A DNA stretch of 64,000 nt from Stomoxys calcitrans (GCF_963082655.1 NC_081555.1:149412517-149476516); one strand, 5' to 3'; shown: positions 23,130 through 35,203, counted from the first letter of the stretch. Made by a program: numbers and translations. The notes: a model not told the origin generated them from the sequence alone.

Positions 23130-24588
23130 GAGAAACAAGTTATAGTCCGATTCGAACCACAAATGAATGCTGAACATTGTAAAAGTCATAGTGTAATATT
23201 ACAGTTCATTTGGATAAGAATTGCGCCTTGTAGAGGGCTCAAGAAGAAAAATCGGGAGATAGGTTTATATGGGAGCTGTATCAAGCTATCAATTGATTCA
23301 GACCACACAAGACACGTATGTTGAAGGTCATGAGAAAAACCGTTGTACCAAATTTCAGCCAAATCGTATGAGAATTGCGCCCTCTAGAGGCTGAAGAAGT
23401 CAAAATTCCAGATCGGTTTATGTGGCAGCTATTTGCGCCGTACTAAGCACAGTTGTTGAAAGTCATAACAAAATATCTAACGCAAAATTTCAGCTAAATT
23501 GGATAATAATAGCGCCCTCTAGTGGCTCAGGAAGTCAAGACCCCAGATCGGTTTATATGGCAGCTATATCAGGTTATGGAATGATTTGAACCATACTTAA
23601 TTCAGTTGTTGAATGTCAGAACAAAACACATCATGCCAAATTTCAGCTTAATCGGATAATAATTGCGCCCTCTAGTGGCTCAAGAAGTCAAGACCCCAGA
23701 TCGGTTTATATGGCAGCTATATCAGGTTATTTGCCGATTTGCGCCATACTTAGGACAGTTATTGAAAGTCATAACAAAACACCTCAAGCGAAATTTCATC
23801 CAAATCGGATGAGAATTGCGCCCTCTAGAGGCTCAAGAAGTCAAGACCCCAGATCGGTTTATATGACAGCTATGCCAAATTATGAACCGATTTGAATCAT
23901 ACTAAACCCAGTTGTTGGCAGTGATACCAAATCACTATGTGCAAAATTTCGCTCAAATCGGGCTAGAATTGCGCCCTCTTAAAGTTCAAGAAGTCAAGAT
24001 CCAAGATCGGTTTATATGACAGCTATACCAAATTATGAACCGATTTGAATCATACTAAACACAGTTGTTGGAAGTGATGCCAAAACAACACGTGTAAAAT
24101 TTCAGTCAAATCGGACGAGAATTGCGCCCTCTAGAGGCTCAAGAAGTCAAGACCCAAGATCCGTTTATATGGCAACTTTATCAGGTTATGTACCGATTTG
24201 TAGACCGATTTCAATCGTACTCTTCACAGTTATTGGAAGTCATAACAGAATACTATGTGCAAAATTTCAGCTAAATCAGATGTAAATCGAGGCTTCCAGG
24301 GGATCAAGAACTCAAATCGGGAGATCGGTTTGTATGAGAGCTATATCAGGTTATAAACCGATTACAACCGTACTTGGCACAGTTGTTTGAATTTTCAGCC
24401 CAATCCAACAAAAATTGAGGCTTCCAGTGGCTCAAGAAGTCTCATCGGAAGGTCAGCTTATATGAGAGCTATATTCAAATCTAAACCGATATGGCCCATT
24501 TCCAATCCCCAAAGATCGAACGCTGTCGTGATTTTGATAGACGGACGGACATAGCTAGATCAATTCAGAATGTCGATACGATCAAGAA
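23130..24588 (-). mobile_element. DINE-like B, left part, split by a Helitron
   Basis: About nine B units (153-bp spacing, some diverged) lead to ATAGACGGACGGACATAGCT, AGATCAATTCAGAATGTCGA, CGATCAAGAA. The element continues after the Helitron at 29447-29548. The hairpin end on the left is not recognisable. Confidence 0.78.
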
Positions 24589-24836
24589 TCTTATATATAA
24601 ATTTGTGTTTGTTCCGTATAGACTCAAAAACGGCTGAACCGATTACCTTGAAATTTTCACAGATTGTGTCGGTTGGTCTGGAAGGAAACATAGGCTATAT
24701 TATTTTTTGATATCGGGAGGGGGGCGGACCCTCCTCCTTACCCCAAAAGTACTACCCGAAAATAAAAGTGAACCGATCGGGACAATGTGGGACGCAAATG
24801 AAAGGTATTCAGGAGTAGATAACGAATTTCATATTA

Positions 24837-26173
24837 ACAAGTAAAAGCGTGCTAAGTTCGGCCGGGCCGAATCTTATATACCCTCCACCATGGATCGCAT
24901 TTGTCGAGTTCTTTTCCCGGCATCTCTTCTTAGGCAAAAAAGGATATAAGAAAAGAGTTGCTCTGCTATTAAAACGATATCAAGATATGGTCCGGTTCGG
25001 ACCACAAATAAATTATATATTGGAGACCTGTGTAAAATTTCAGCCAATTCGTATAAGAATTGCGCCCATTGGAGCTCACGAAATAAAATAGAGAGAACGA
25101 TTTATATGGGATCTGTATCGGGCTATAGACCGATTCAGACCATAATAAACACGTTTGTTGATGGTCATGGGAGGATCCGTCGTACAAAATTTCAGGCATA
25201 TCGGATAATAATTGCGACTTCTAGGGGTCAAGAAGTCAAGATCCCAGATCGGTTTATATGGCAGCTATATCAGGTTATAAACCGATTTGAACCTTATTTG
25301 ACACAGTTGTTGAAAGTAAAAATAAAATACGTCATGCAAAATTTCAGCCAAATCGGATAGGAATTGCACCCTCTAGAAGCTCAAGAAGTCAAATCCCCAG
25401 ATCTGTTTATATGACAGCTATATCAGGTTATAAACCGATTTCAACCATACTTGGCACAGTTGTTGGATATCATAACGAAATACTTGGTGCAAAAATTCAT
25501 TCAAATCGGATAAGAATTGTGCCCTCTAGAGGCTCAAGAAGTCAAGACCCAAGATCGGTTTATATGGCAGCTATATCAAGTTATGGACCGATTTGAACCA
25601 TACTTGGCACAGTTGTTGGGTACCATAACAAAACACGTCGTGCGAAATCCCATTCCATTCGGATAAGAATTGCGCCCTCTAGAGGCTCAAGAAGTCAAGA
25701 CCAAAGATCGGTTTATATGGCAGCTATATCAGGTTATGGACCGATTTGAACCATACTTGGCACAGTTGTTGGATATCATAACAAAACACGTTGTGCAAAA
25801 TTTCATTGCAATCGGATAAGAAGTGCGCACTCTAGAGGCTCAAGAAGTCAAGACCCAAGATCGGTTTATATGGCAGCTATATCAAAACATGGACCGATAT
25901 GGCCCATTTACAATACCAACCGACCTACACTAATAAGAAGTATTTGTGCAAAATTTCAAGCGGCTAGCTTTACTCCTTCGGAAGTTAGCGTGCTTTCGAC
26001 AGACAGACGGACGGACGGACGGACGGACAGACGGACGGACATAGCTAGATCGACACAAAATTTCACGACGATCAAGAATATATATACTTTATGGGGTCTC
26101 AGACGAATATTTCGAGTAGTTACAAACAGAATGACGAAATTAGTATACCCCCCATCTTATGGTGGAGGGTATA
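24837..26173 (-). mobile_element. DINE-like subfamily B, complete young copy inside the Helitron
   Basis: Left end AACAAGTAAAAGCGTGCTAA, exact palindrome TTCGGCCGGGCCGAA, TATACCCTCCACCATGG; right end CATCTTATGGTGGAGGGTAT. The flanks CATATT and AAAAATTGGG join to give a sequence present uninterrupted at 27074-27091. The insertion point is an A run. It contains seven units and a GACGGAC tract (26000-26040). Confidence 0.88.
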
Positions 26174-28480
26174 AAAATTGGGTCTAAGTAACGGGGGGGC
26201 CGCCCTAACCCCAAAACTCCCCAAAATAGGTTTTTGTGGACGATCATGACAATATGGAACTCAAATGAAAGGCATTCGGGAGTAGATTGCGAATATGGTC
26301 AGGAAGGAGAAATAGGCTTTATAGTTTGTTGATTTCAGAAGGGGGTGGACTCTTCCCCTTTACCCAAAAACACCACCCAAAATCAAAAGTGAACCGATCG
26401 GGACAATATGGGTATCAAATGAAAGGTGTTGGAAATTGGAATACGAATATGGTGTTAAAATTTGGATTGAAGTACTAATCGGGCCGCCCCAACCCTAAAA
26501 TTCCCCCTAACAGACATATTGGGGGCCGCCCCAAACCCAAAACCCCCTAAAATAGTTTTTTTTGAAGATCATGACAATATGGGACTCAAATGAAAGGTAT
26601 TCGGGAGTAGATTGCGAATATGGTCAGGAAGGAGAAATAGGCTTTATAGTTTGTTAGTTTCAGAAGGGGGCGGACCCTTCCCCTTTACCCAAAAGCACCA
26701 TCCAAAATCAAATGTGAACCGATCGGGACAATATGGGTATCAAATGAAAGGTATTGGAAATTGGAATACGAATACAGTATTAAAATTTGGATCTAAGTAT
26801 CCATCGGGCCGTCCCAACCCTAAAATTACCCCAAACAGACATATTGGGGGCCGCCCCAACCCCAAAACCCCCTAAAATGGAACTCAAATGAAAGGTATTC
26901 GGGAGTAGATTGCGAATATGGTCAGGAAGAAGAAATAGGTTTAATAGTTTGTTGATTTCAGAAGGGGGCGGACCCTTCCCCTTTACCCCAAATGTATTAC
27001 CCAAAAATAAAAGTGGACCGATCGAGACAATATGGGACGCAAATGAAAGGTAATCAGGAGTAGAGAACGAATTTCATATTAAAAATTGGGTCCAAGTTAC
27101 TGGAGGGCCGCCCCAACCACAAAACCCCCTAAAAAAGGTTTTTTTTTGGGCGATCATGACAATATGGGACTCAAATGAAAGGTATTCGGGAGTAGATTAC
27201 GAATATGGTCAGGAAGGAGAAATAGGCTTTATAGTTTGATGATTTCGGAAGGGGGCGGACCCTCCCCCTTTACTCAAAAACACCAGCCAAAATCAAAAGT
27301 AAATCGATCGGGACAATATGGGTATCAAATGAAAGGTGTTGGAAATTGGAATACGAATATGGTGTTAAAATTTGGATTTAAGTACTAATCGGGCCGCCCC
27401 AACCCTAAAATTCCCCCAAACAGACATATTGGGGGCCGCCCCAAACCCAAAACCCCCTAAAATAGTTTTTTTTTTGACGATCATGACAATATGGGACTCA
27501 AATGAAAGGTATTCGGGAGTAGATTGCGAATATGGTCAGGAAGGAGAAAAACGGCTTTATAGTTTGTTGATTTCGGAAGGGGGCGATCCTTCCCCCTTAC
27601 CCTAACAACGCCATCCAAAATCAAAGGTGAACCGATCGGGACAATATGTGTATTAAATGAAAGGTATTGGAAATTGGAATACGAATATATACTAATCGGG
27701 CCGCCCCAACCCTAAAATTCCCCCAAACAGACATATTGGGGGCCGCTCCAACCCAAAAACCCACTAAAATAGGTTTTTTTTTGGACGATCATGACAATAT
27801 GGGACTCAAATGAATGGTATTCGGGAGTAGATTGCGAATATGGTCAGGGAGGAGAAATAGGCTTTATAGTTTGTTAGTTTTGGAAGGGGGCGGACCCTCC
27901 CCTTTACCCAAAAACACCATCCAAAATCAAAAGTGAACCGATCGGGACAATATGGGTATCAAAGGAAAGGTATTGGAAAGAATATAGAATACGAATATGG
28001 TATTAAAATTTGGATCTAAGTAAACATCAGGCTGCCCTAACCCTAAAATTCCCCCAAACAGACATATTGGGGGCCGCCCCAACCCCAAAACCGCCTAAAA
28101 TAGGTTTTTTTTGGACGATCATGACAATATGGGACTCAAATGAAAGGTATTCGGGAGTAGATTACGAATATGGTCAGGAAGGAGAAATAGGCTTTATAGT
28201 TTGATGATTTCGGAAGGGGGCGGACCCTCCCCCTTTACTCAAAAACACCAGCCAAAAACCAAAAGTGAATCGATCGGGACAATATGGGTATCAAGGGAAA
28301 GGTATTGGAAAGTAGAATACGAATATGGTATTAAAATTTGGATCTAAGTACCCATCGGGCCGCCCCAACCCTAAAATTCCCCCAAATAGACATGTTGGGC
28401 GTTCATGTCAATATGGCCCTCAAATGAAACGTATTCGGGATTAGATTACGAATCTGGTATACAAAATCAGATCGAAATAT
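26174..28480 (+). repeat. Seven-unit tandem array of about 290-330 bp in the Helitron
   Basis: The motif GGAGAAATAGGCTTTATAG or its variant recurs at about 26314, 26639, 26937, 27224, 27551, 27859 and 28189, giving spacings of 287-330 bp. Each unit has two related halves, each with ACAATATGGG, TCAAATGAAAGGTATT and ACGAATATGG, so it is a dimeric higher-order repeat. C-rich linkers (GGGCCGCCCCAACC) separate the halves. Frames here are not genes. Confidence 0.9.
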
Positions 28481-29262
28481 AGGGGGTCCCCCTTCCCTCC
28501 AAAAATTCTTTGAATGGGCATATGACCCATCACTACTCTAAGGGACTTGGTTTTTTTGTTTGTTTTGTAGAATCAAAAACGGCTGAACCGATTTTCTTAA
28601 AAATTTTCACAGATTGTGTAAGTTTTTATGGGAGGAAACATAGGCTATATAATTTTTAGAAATCGGATGAAGGCAGTCCTTCCCCCTTACCCCAACAACG
28701 CCATCCAAAATCACAAATGGACCGATAAGCACAATATGGGTATCAAATGAAAGGTATTGGAGACCTGAAAGCGAATATTTGGGTCCAAGTACCCAGCGGG
28801 CCTCCCCAATCCAAAAACTCCTCTAAACAGATATATTCCACGTTCATGTCAATATGGACCTCAAATGAAAAGTATTCGACAGTAGATTACAAATATGGCT
28901 TGAAAAATTAGGTCCAAGTAATGGGAGGTCGCCCCATCCCCAAGTACCCCCAAATGGGCATATCAGCCGACCATGTCTTTATGGGACTCAAATGAAAGGT
29001 ATTTGGGAGTAGATTACGAATATGACATTAAAATTTGAGTTCAAGTCTAGGTGGCGCTTTTCTTTTCAAAAATAAGTCAATCAACCTATTTGACTCATTA
29101 TGACAATATTGTATTTGAATGAAAGGTATTTGAGAGTAGAAAATGAATTTGATATCCAAAACCAAGCCAAGCCAAGTGCCCCTAAACTGAACTTAATTTC
29201 CGATTATGGCAATATGAAGCTCAAATCAACGGTATTTGGGAGTAAAGGACGAATTTGAAGGA
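28481..29262 (+). repeat. Diverged Helitron internal repeats
   Basis: Further copies of the CAAATGAAAGGTATT half-unit at increasing divergence, including a second copy of the opening motif AAAAACGGCTGAACCGATTT at about 28575. No coding frame. Confidence 0.7.
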
Positions 29263-29355
29263 ACGGATCACCACCACATTAAATTGTGTCCGATGTTATC
29301 GCCAGGATTTGAACGCAGGCGTTCAGCGTTATAGACGGACATAAGCTATAGTGGC
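29263..29355 (-). mobile_element. SINE family 1 head, reverse
   Basis: On the minus strand it reads TGCCACTATAGCTTATGTCC, GTCTATAACGCTGAACGCC, GCGTTCAAATCCTGGCGA, matching the tRNA-like head of the SINEs. It is truncated after the B box and lies close to the Helitron 3' end. Confidence 0.7.
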
Positions 29356-29446
29356 ACTAATTTGATATACACATTCAGGGCGAGGTGTCCAAACCCTAAA
29401 AGATAGAGTTAAAGAAGGCGCAGCGGAGAGGTCTCGGTCCGGCTAG

Positions 29447-29548
29447 TATATATATAAACTTTATGGGGTCCAAGATCAATTTGTCGAGGTGCTACAAACG
29501 GAATGTCTAGATTAGTATACACCCTTCCTATGGTGGTGGGTGTAAAAA
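29447..29548 (-). mobile_element. DINE-like B, right part after the Helitron
   Basis: TATATATATAAACTTTATGG, ggtccaagatcaatttgtcgaggtg, and the end CTTCCTATGGTGGTGGGTGT. This completes the element begun at 23130. Confidence 0.8.
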
Positions 29549-30540
29549 TATACCGACTTCAATATTTCTTTGCTTCTTAAATTTGGATTATTTTAATATC
29601 ACATATCACACAATTGTCGTAGTCCTCTTTTTCCTCAGTGTGTGCAATTGCAGCATGAAAATTGAAATGAAAATTACCCACTTGCCTTCGATGGTAATAC
29701 TGCGGAAGTATGGAAATGCATAAAGGATGCCAATAAGAAAAAAGTGAGTGAGGAAACTTAAAGGATAAAGTTAACAACTCAAACATAATGACAACTTTCC
29801 CTAAAATAAAGAAAAGAAGCAAAAGCAAAGCTAACTTCAATATTAAGCCACTGACTAACTGCCTAGCCTTAATATGAAAGTGGCAATAGAATGTCAATGA
29901 ATGACTGAGTAACTGTAAATAAGCGGCCAGAAGACTTTCGAAAACTGTCTGAAGGAAGACGCTATGAGTGACTAAGGGGATAAATGAATTTTACTACTCG
30001 CAAAAATATTTTTGCAAGACAGAGAAAGTTTTTGGCAATTTGGGGGGAAAAGCTGGCCGTTTTATAACTTTGGCCAAAAGGGAAGTGTTGGAAATTTGCA
30101 ATAAATTATGAGAGTTTTGTTCAAAGGAAATGTGAACAAGAAGTATTCGTTGAAAACTGATTATCATTGTAATCACTGCCAAAAAGCCGCCCAAGATCCT
30201 TGTAGGTAAAGCACAGCCAAGAGCCATGGCAATGCCAACTTGCCATTGGTAATGAAATACGAAAAAAAAAAAATGTTGTATGAAGTACAATGAAAAACTC
30301 ATTGAAATAAATTATTGATTAGCGAACAAAGTAATTAACACAAAAAGTCAGTTAGTGAGTGAATTAGTGAATGAGTGAGTTAGCCAGTTGGACTGTTTGT
30401 CTGTCTCTTTGTTCGTCCTTCGATTCCACTGCCAATTTGCTTTGTGTAATTGAAAAATAAAAACTAATGACTTCACATTAAAACTAAAACACCATCTCCC
30501 CCATTCATTTGCAGCAAAAATGGGTGAACATTTAAAATAC
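29549..30540. other. AT-rich spacer
   Basis: Host-like DNA without recognisable genes. Minus frames at 29577-29897 and 29994-30302 are hydrophobic but lack domains, and codon structure is not convincing. Confidence 0.55.
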
Positions 30541-31149
30541 TTTGTTGCCGCACAGTGGCTTAGAAAAAACGGAAGACCAATCCTATGGTAGGAGAGATTA
30601 TAGTAGTAGCGCAGAAGATCGAAGACATTCGGCTAATGGAACAAATGTTCTGTCGAAGCCTATTATTGTAAGTAAAGTAAAACCTATGGAAGGATCGCAG
30701 TCTAGGCTGATTGATGGTCAGAAGGACTGGCTGATAAAATAATGCATGGAAAACAGTAAGGAAAGACGGTAAGAGGGACTCAAAGAAGGAGGGATAACCG
30801 CATTCCTCTTTGCTACCATCATTCTTGAGGGTTTTCCATGCGTTCTTCCTTACCGACGGATGTAGGAAAAGCGGAAGACTTAACTGATGGAAGGAATGTC
30901 AGAAGGAAGGTCGGAAACGACGGAAGGAAAAATGGCTGACAATGGCACGACGACAGAGGAAGACCGGAAGGACGGAAAAAGGATGAAAACAAGTGTGAAA
31001 AGACAGAAGGTCAGACTGATGGAAGTATAGACTGATGGAAGGGCAGACTGATGCAAGATCGTACAGATGGAAGGTCCCGTCTTTAGGTAAAAGAGGAAGG
31101 TCCCATCTCATTTCTTACCCTGGTCGTTAGCTTTTGCAGTATTTGCACC
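30541..31149 (+). repeat. Degenerate purine-rich GGAAG flank
   Basis: Purine-biased plus strand with scattered GGAAGA, GAAGGTC and GATGGAAGG motifs that become denser to the right. It looks like the decayed edge of the satellite that follows. Confidence 0.65.
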
Positions 31150-33288
31150 GCTTTTGGTAGGAAGGATGGAATGAAGGTTGGAAAATTGGAAAGAAGGAAG
31201 GGTGGAAACAATAACAAGAAAGAATGATGAAAGGAAGGAAAGAAGGATGGATGGAAAGAAGGAAGGATGGAAACAAGAAGGAATAGAAGAAATGATAGAA
31301 GGGATAATGAAAGGATAGATAAATCAAAGAAAGGAAGGACGGAAAGAAAGATGGAAAGAATGATGAAAGGAAGAAAAGAAGGATGGATGGAGGGAAGGAT
31401 GGATGGAGGGAAGGAAGGATTGAAGGAAGGATGGAAGGAAGGATGGAAGGAAGGATGGAAGGAAGGATGGAAGGAAGCATGGACGGAAGGATGGAAGGAA
31501 GTATGGATGGAAGGAAGGATGGGAAGAAGGATTGCAGGAAAGATGGGAAGGAGGGATGGAAGAAGGGATGGAAGGAAGGAAGGAAGGAAGGATGGAAGGA
31601 AGGAAGGATGGAAGGATGGAAGGATAGAAGGATGGAAGGAAGGATGGAAGGAAGGATGGAAGGATGGAAGGAAGGATGGAAGGAAGGATGGAAGGAAGGA
31701 TGGATGGAGGGATGGAAGGAAGGATGGAAGGAAGGATGGAAGGATGGAAGGAAGGATGGAAGGAAGGATGGAAGGAAGGAAGGATGGAAGGATAGAAGGA
31801 AGGATGGAAGGAAGGATGGAAGGAAGGATGGAAGGAAGGATGGAAGGAAGGATGAAAGGAAGGATGGAAGGAAGGATGGAAGGAAGGAAGGATGGAAGGA
31901 AGGATGGAAGGAAGGATGGAAGGATGGAAGGATGGAAGGAAGGATGGAAGGAAGGATGGAAGGAAAGATAGAAGGAAGGAAGGATGGAAGGAAGGATGGA
32001 AGGAAGGACGGAAGGAAGGATGGAAGGAAGGATGGAAGGAAGGATGGAAGGAAGGATGAAAGGAAGGAAGGAAGGAAGGATGGAAGGATGGAAGGATGGA
32101 AGGAAGGATGGAAGGATGGAAGGAAGGATGGAAGGATGGAAGGAAGGATGGAAGGAAGGAAGGATGGAAGGAAGGATGGAAGGAAGGATGGAAGGAAGGA
32201 TGGAAGGAAGGATGGAAGGAAGGATGGAAGGAAGGATGGAAGGAAGGATGGAAGAATGGAAGGAAGGATGAAAGGAAGGATGGAAATAAGGATGGAAGGA
32301 AGGAAGGAAGGATGGAAATAAGGATGGAAGGAAGGAAGGAAGGAAGGAAGGAAGGAAGGAAGGGTGGAAGGATGGAAGGATGGAAGGATGGAAGGATGGA
32401 AGGATGGAAGGATGGAAGGATGGAAGGAAGGAAGGAAGGAAGGATGGAAGGAAGGATGGAAGGATGGAAGGAAGGATGGAAGGAAGGATGGGAGGATGGA
32501 AGGAAGGATGGAAGGAAGGATGGAAGGAAGGATGGAAGTAAGGATGGAAGGAAGGATGGAAGGATGGATGGAAGGAAGGATGGAAGGAAGGATGGAAGGA
32601 TTGAAGGAAGGATGGAAGGAGGATGGAAGGAAGGATGGAAGGAAGGATGGAAGGAAGGATGGAAGGAAGGAAGGATGGAAGGAAGGATGGAAGGAAGGAT
32701 GGAAGGAAGGATGGAAGGAAGGATGGAAGGAAGGATGGAAGGATGGAAGGATGGAAGGATGGAAGGAAGGATGGAAGGAAGGATGGAAGGAAGGATGGAA
32801 GGAAGGATGGAAGGAAGGATGGAAGGAAGGATGGAAGGAAGGATGGAAGGAAGGATGGAAGGAAGGATGGAAGGAAGGATGGAAGGAAGGATGGAAGGAA
32901 GGATGGAAGGAAGGATGGAAGGAAGGATGGAAGGAAGGATGGAAGGAAGGATGGAAGGAAGGATGGAAGGAAGGATGGAAGGAAGGATGGAAGGAAGGAT
33001 GGAAGGAAGGATGGAAGGAAGGATGGAAGGAAGGATGGAAGGAAGGATGGAAGGAAGGATGGAAGGAAGGATGGAAGGAAGGATGGAAGGAAGGATGGAA
33101 GGAAGGAAGAAGGGAGGAAGGATGGAAGGAAGGAAGGAAGGATGGAAGGAAGAATGGTAGGATGGATGGAAGGAAGGATGGAAGGAAGGATGGAAGGAAG
33201 GATGGAAGGATGGAAGGAAGGATGGAAGGAAGGATGGAAGGAAGGATGGAAGGAAGGATGGAAGGAAGGATGGAAGGAAGGATGGAAG
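31150..33288 (+). repeat. GGAAGGAAGGAT satellite over 2.1 kb
   Basis: A 12-bp unit (GGAA, GGAA, GGAT), interrupted in the left half and nearly perfect from about 32760 to 33100. Nearly all frames on both strands are open, giving Gly/Arg/Met/Glu or Pro/Ser/Phe/Ile frames of several hundred residues that are not genes. The array runs into an assembly gap, so its true length is unknown. Confidence 0.97.
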
Positions 33289-33488
33289 NNNNNNNNNNNN
33301 NNNNNNNNNNNNNNNNNNNNNNNNNNNNNNNNNNNNNNNNNNNNNNNNNNNNNNNNNNNNNNNNNNNNNNNNNNNNNNNNNNNNNNNNNNNNNNNNNNNN
33401 NNNNNNNNNNNNNNNNNNNNNNNNNNNNNNNNNNNNNNNNNNNNNNNNNNNNNNNNNNNNNNNNNNNNNNNNNNNNNNNNNNNNNNNN
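33289..33488. other. Assembly gap of 200 N
   Basis: Exactly 200 undetermined bases between the satellite and the Helitron-like sequence. The round number suggests a placeholder rather than a measured distance. Confidence 1.
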
Positions 33489-34053
33489 CCCTAGAAACGT
33501 GGTCCCACATTTGGATATCAGATTCATATTCTACTCGCAAATACCCTTCATTTGAGTCCCATATTACCATGATCGGTAATTATGTCCGATTTAGGGGTAT
33601 TTTGGAGCTTGGGGTGGTCCCCCTAGCACTTGGTCCGACAATTGGATATCAGATACGTTTTCTTATTCCAAATACCTTTCATTTGAGTCCCATATTGTCG
33701 TGATTGTTGTAAATATATGTTTGGTATGTTTTAAGGTGGGGCAGCCCCCCTAGGGACCCCATCCGAAATTTGGTTACCAAATTTTTTATTTTTAGGGTAC
33801 TATATGAGAGCACACAAAATTTCGCTTAAATCGCACCACCCATCTCCGAGATCTGGAGTTTCTGAAAATTAGGGTAAGGGGGAGGGTCCGCCCCCCTTCA
33901 GATATTAAAAAATGTGGTACCCTATTTTCACGAGGGGTCATTATGCACCATGTGGGAAAATTCAAGAAAATCGGTTCAGCCGTTTCTGAGTCTATAAGGA
34001 ACACACAAACATAAAAACTAATAAACAAACACAAATTGATTTGTATATATATA
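33489..34053 (-). mobile_element. Helitron 5' part, reverse copy
   Basis: On the minus strand it begins TATATATACAAATCAATTTG, GTTTGTTTATTAG, then GACTCAGAAACGGCTGAACC, GGGGGGCGGACCCTCCCCC and CAAATGAAAGG half-units, homologous to the Helitron at 24589 but diverged. The start abuts a MITE and the interior is lost in the gap. Confidence 0.78.
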
Positions 34054-34290
34054 TTGGGTTGCCCAAAAAGTAATTGCGGATTTTTTAAAAGAAAGTAAAT
34101 GCATTTTTAATAAAACTTAGAATGAACTTTAATCAAATATACTTTTTTTACACTTTTTTTCTAAAGCAAGCTTAAAGTAAAAGCTGATAACTAACAGAAG
34201 AAAGAAAGCAATTACAGAGTCACAAGCTGTGAAAAAATTTGTCAACGCCGACTATATGAAAAATCCGCAATTACTTTTTGGGCAACCCAA
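34054..34290 (-). mobile_element. mariner-type MITE, copy 4
   Basis: A full 237-bp copy, inverted relative to copies 1-3, TA-flanked, with both TIR ends intact (TTGGGTTGCCC and GGGCAACCCAA). It inserted in the TA-rich start of the reverse Helitron. Confidence 0.92.
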
Positions 34291-34557
34291 TAAAAAATTT
34301 TGCTGGGGCCGATCGTATCATGGCTTCGTCAACTGATGGATACTCCGGCATTCTAATCCTATAAAATCTATTCGATTCAGATAACGCACTGGCTTTTTGG
34401 AGAGAGAGATTAGAATGTATAAGAATTTCAACCTGCGCTTAAAAAAAATACGTTGCCGGGAAGTGTTCGTTATACTGAATTTCGTTATAGAAGGGTAAAA
34501 ATATCTGAAAAAGTTGTATTTTCAATTCTTATTCGTTATAGAGAAGTTCGACTGTAT
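34291..34557. repeat. Possible pogo/Tigger-type terminus
   Basis: The right edge ends TTCGTTATAGAGAAGTTCGA, CTGTA, reminiscent of the CAGT..AACTTCTCTATAAC ends of pogo/Tigger-type DNA transposons. A second CGTTATAGAA motif lies about 50 bp inward. The opposite end was not found, so this is tentative. Confidence 0.35.
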
Positions 34558-35203
34558 TGTCTTATTTTTATCATATCCATCATTCACAAATTCTCTTTTA
34601 TTCCCTAAGTATCGCTTGTTTGTATTTGTGCGAATTTGTGAGCATGAAAAAAAGTATAGAACTGGCCAGAGATAACAACAAAGTCAGTAATACCTGCCCC
34701 AACTACACTACCAACATCTAGACATAACGATAACAGTAATTAACATGTTATACATTAATATTCAAACATCCCCCCGCTCTCAACATTAATGAAAACTGGG
34801 TCTTACCCCCGAGGCAATAACCCCAGCGACATGAGGCGGCACTTCATTAGCTCATCTTGATACTACTTAGCGCAATATCTTGCTCTACATGCGGAAAACA
34901 AGAACAACAACAAAAAAAAAATCCCCGCATCTATATGGGTACACGTATTTTGTGGCGTATTCACACTTTGTCGATGTTATTATTGTTGGAGTTGGGAGTT
35001 ATTATCATAGATGGAACACATACGCACACACACACACACACACACACATGAACTTAGACTCGTATGAATAATTTGCTGTGTGAAGCGCCCAATCCCAAAA
35101 GGCTATGAGAAAATAAGCTGGCTCAAGTGTGAAGAGATGCGCTAGAAGTTATCCCAGCAAAAAAGAAATGAAATACAATTTTTCAAAATAATACTAAAAA
35201 AAA
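34558..35203. other. AT-rich spacer with (CA)n
   Basis: Host-like DNA. The only clear element is the dinucleotide tract at 35025-35048. Confidence 0.6.
35025..35048 (+). repeat. (CA)12 microsatellite
   Basis: Uninterrupted CA dinucleotides. Confidence 0.95.

Larger units (their letters stand above)
24589..29446 (+). mobile_element. Helitron, non-autonomous, 4.86 kb
   Basis: Starts TCTTATATATAAATTTGTGT right after a host A and ends ...GGTCCGGCTAG right before a host T, so it has the TC start, CTAG (CTRR) end and A/T target of canonical Helitrons, with no target duplication. Removing it restores GATCAAGAA-TATATATA, the same leader seen uninterrupted at 15661-15696 and 26066-26100. The 5' part has CAAAAACGGCTGAACCGATT. 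No Rep/helicase frame exists, so it depended on a partner in trans. It holds a B insertion and a tandem array. Confidence 0.82.

Noticed and set aside
24837..26173. TIR DNA transposon based on TATACCCTCCACC and GGTGGAGGGTATA
   Set aside because: The inverted repeats are short and subterminal, there is no fixed target duplication, and the hairpin plus A-run target fit a Helentron-associated element better.
31150..33527. Reading frames of 310-814 residues rich in Pro/Ser/Phe/Leu or Gly/Arg/Glu/Met
   Set aside because: They are translations of the GGAAGGAAGGAT satellite, and several run through the 200-N gap.
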